Of a stretch of 34,679 nucleotides of DNA, positions 33,707 to 34,679 are shown in pieces. The position numbers were made by a program, and so were the translations under genes. The notes beneath the pieces were generated by a model, which saw nothing but the letters and a program-made list of their open reading frames with translations, did not search any database and had not been told where the DNA came from. Numbering within the stretch: the stretch's first letter is position 1; every line of letters begins with the position of its first letter. The stretch comes from Gp6-AA40 sp035764385 (lineage in GTDB: Bacteria; Acidobacteriota; Vicinamibacteria; Vicinamibacterales; UBA2999), in assembly GCA_035764385.1 (NCBI GenBank), contig DASTZI010000147.1:1-34679 (forward strand), given 5' to 3'.

Positions 33707-34522
33707 ATGCAGCGACTCTCGATCGGATCCGCGCTCATTGGCGTCTTGCTGGTAACACTGACGATGTCGGCGCAGCAGGCACCCGCGGGCGGCGGGCGCG
33801 CTGGCGGTGCCGCGCCCCAGGGCGGCGGCGGTCGCGGCGGCGGGCCGCAGGTGCCGACGCCGAAGAATCTGCAGTTTTTTCCCAAGGACATGACCGGGCA
33901 ACAGATCCTGCCCATCATGCAGAACTTCAACGCGGCGCTCGGCGTCAACTGCACGTATTGCCACAATTCCGAGCCGCCCGTCGACAACCCGAAGAACGAT
34001 TTCGCCTCCGATGAGAAGGAGACGAAGAAGAAGGCGCGCGTGATGCTCGCGCTGGCGCGCGACGTCAACATGAAGCTGCAGTCCGAGCTGGGAAAGCCTG
34101 CGAACCAGCTGACAAACGTGCAGTGCGTCACGTGTCACCGCGGCGTCGCCATTCCCAAGCAGCTCACGGCGATCATGATGGAAACCGCCGGCAAGGACGG
34201 CGTCGCGAAGGCGCTGCAGCAATATCAGGATCTGCGCAAGCAGTACTACGGCGCCCAGGCGTACGACTTCACCGATGCGTCGCTGTTCAACGCCGCCAAC
34301 CAGTCGCTGACAGCCAACAAGCCGGATGATGCGATCGCCTTCGCGCAGCTCAATCTCGCCTTCAACGCCAGGTCGGCACGCAGCTACCAGGTGATGTCGC
34401 AGGCGTATCAGCGCAAGAACGACAAGGACAAAGCCATCCAGGCTCTGGAGAAGGCGGTCGAAATCGACCCGATGAACCAGGGCTTCAAGAATCAGCTGCA
34501 GCAGTTGAAGGCTGGCGCCTGA
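33707..34522 (+). CDS. Secreted two-haem c-type cytochrome with TPR-like tail
   Basis: A 271-residue exported protein. ATG 33707 is supported by GGAGGG 6 nt upstream and a signal peptide (QRLSIGSALIGVLLVTLTMSA). A Gly-rich linker (28-47) leads to NLQFFPKDMTGQQILPIMQNFNAALGVNCTYCHN, typical of the cytochrome family annotated as photosynthetic reaction-centre cytochrome c subunit-like and frequent in Acidobacteriota without photosynthesis. Two haem sites are visible: CTYCH (82-86) and CVTCH (140-144). The distal half, about 180-270, is a helical tetratricopeptide-like repeat region (ANKPDDAIAFAQLNLAFNARSARSYQVMSQAYQRKNDKDKAIQALEKAVEIDP). It likely transfers electrons in the periplasm; the partner is unknown. 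Confidence 0.87.
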   Translation: MQRLSIGSALIGVLLVTLTMSAQQAPAGGGRAGGAAPQGGGGRGGGPQVPTPKNLQFFPKDMTGQQILPIMQNFNAALGVNCTYCHNSEPPVDNPKNDFASDEKETKKKARVMLALARDVNMKLQSELGKPANQLTNVQCVTCHRGVAIPKQLTAIMMETAGKDGVAKALQQYQDLRKQYYGAQAYDFTDASLFNAANQSLTANKPDDAIAFAQLNLAFNARSARSYQVMSQAYQRKNDKDKAIQALEKAVEIDPMNQGFKNQLQQLKAGA

Positions 34523-34537
34523 TCACCGTGTGTCACG

Positions 34538-34570
34538 CCCAACCCCCGAGCACCATTCCCGGGGGTTGGG
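34538..34570. terminator. Strong hairpin after the cytochrome gene
   Basis: An 11-bp perfect stem, CCCAACCCCCG (34538-34548) with CGGGGGTTGGG (34560-34570), and an 11-nt loop. It lies 15 nt after the cytochrome stop and about 52 nt before the stop of the convergent partial gene. No T-run follows on either strand, so it is probably a factor-assisted bidirectional terminator or transcript-end stabiliser. Confidence 0.65.
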
Positions 34571-34621
34571 AGTGAGTGGGAGTGACGGCCCGCGACACTG
34601 CCGGGGCCAGGAGTTCCGAGG

Positions 34622-34679
34622 TTAGCGGTAGATGAACTCGTGACCTGTGGTGTCGCCGATTTCGTACCACGCCGCGATC
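34622..34679 (-). CDS. 3' end of a gene running in from the right edge
   Basis: On the minus strand the frame from the window edge reads IAAWYEIGDTTGHEFIYR followed by TAA (34624-34622). The residue mix and lack of stops look like a genuine C-terminus, and convergence on the hairpin at 34538-34570 supports it. Only 18 codons are visible and I do not recognise the family. Confidence 0.45.
   Translation of the reverse strand, partial: IAAWYEIGDTTGHEFIYR

Noticed and set aside
34571..34679. tRNA or small RNA gene at the right edge
   Set aside because: No cloverleaf or T-loop consensus is visible; the terminal bases fit a protein C-terminus on the minus strand better.

Overview
The window reads as chromosome from a GC-rich, non-pathogen-like bacterium, most likely a member of the Acidobacteriota (my best guess is a soil Vicinamibacteria-type lineage). 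This is inference from the gene mix: a secreted two-haem c-type cytochrome of the type common in that phylum, a DUF6152 protein paired with a secreted 'PDLSGVW' protein, a secreted amidohydrolase-fold protein with an IPT/TIG tail, endonuclease-type MutL, two-subunit GlyRS, and frequent GTG/TTG starts. Coding density is very high and nearly all of it is core housekeeping. I saw no tRNA, rRNA, CRISPR array or classical transposase.

Layout. (1) 1-4348, minus strand: greA, a patatin-fold membrane protein, a PLP trans-sulfuration enzyme and a secreted SGNH hydrolase, ending in a hairpin. (2) 4377-6535, plus strand: a TrmH-family RNA methyltransferase overlapping rarA by ATGA, then a hairpin between convergent genes. 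(3) 6581-21872, minus strand: two tandem MgtE paralogues, recO, glyQ-glyS, ppdK, corA, mutL, a secreted amidohydrolase-fold protein, then a 258-bp gap with a structured-RNA candidate upstream of a membrane-anchored trypsin-like protease. (4) 21944-23196, plus strand: the two secreted proteins, overlapping by ATGA. (5) 23193-23718: a compact cassette, an S23/IVS-type four-helix-bundle gene between two inverted arrays of 7-bp repeats. (6) 23715-33578, minus strand: an eleven-gene run sucC-sucD-ndk-DUF2905-dcd-hisS-aspS-phoH-ybeY-corC-era with overlaps or gaps of at most about 24 nt. (7) 33707-34522, plus strand: the secreted cytochrome/TPR protein, a strong hairpin, and the 3' end of a minus-strand gene at the right edge.

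The functional groups are translation and RNA quality control (greA, glyQS, aspS, hisS, era, ybeY, phoH, the methyltransferase), genome maintenance (rarA, mutL, recO), nucleotide supply (dcd, ndk), central carbon metabolism (sucCD, ppdK) and Mg handling (mgtE x2, corA, corC-like).

The most unusual item is the 525-bp cassette at 23193-23718. It has seven 7-bp units on each side, in inverted orientation, in register, and each outermost unit supplies the TAG stop codon of the neighbouring gene. Other points of interest are two likely pseudoenzymes (a patatin without its nucleophilic Ser and an amidohydrolase-fold protein without most metal ligands), the structured leader candidate, and a 24-bp tandem repeat inside the MutL linker.
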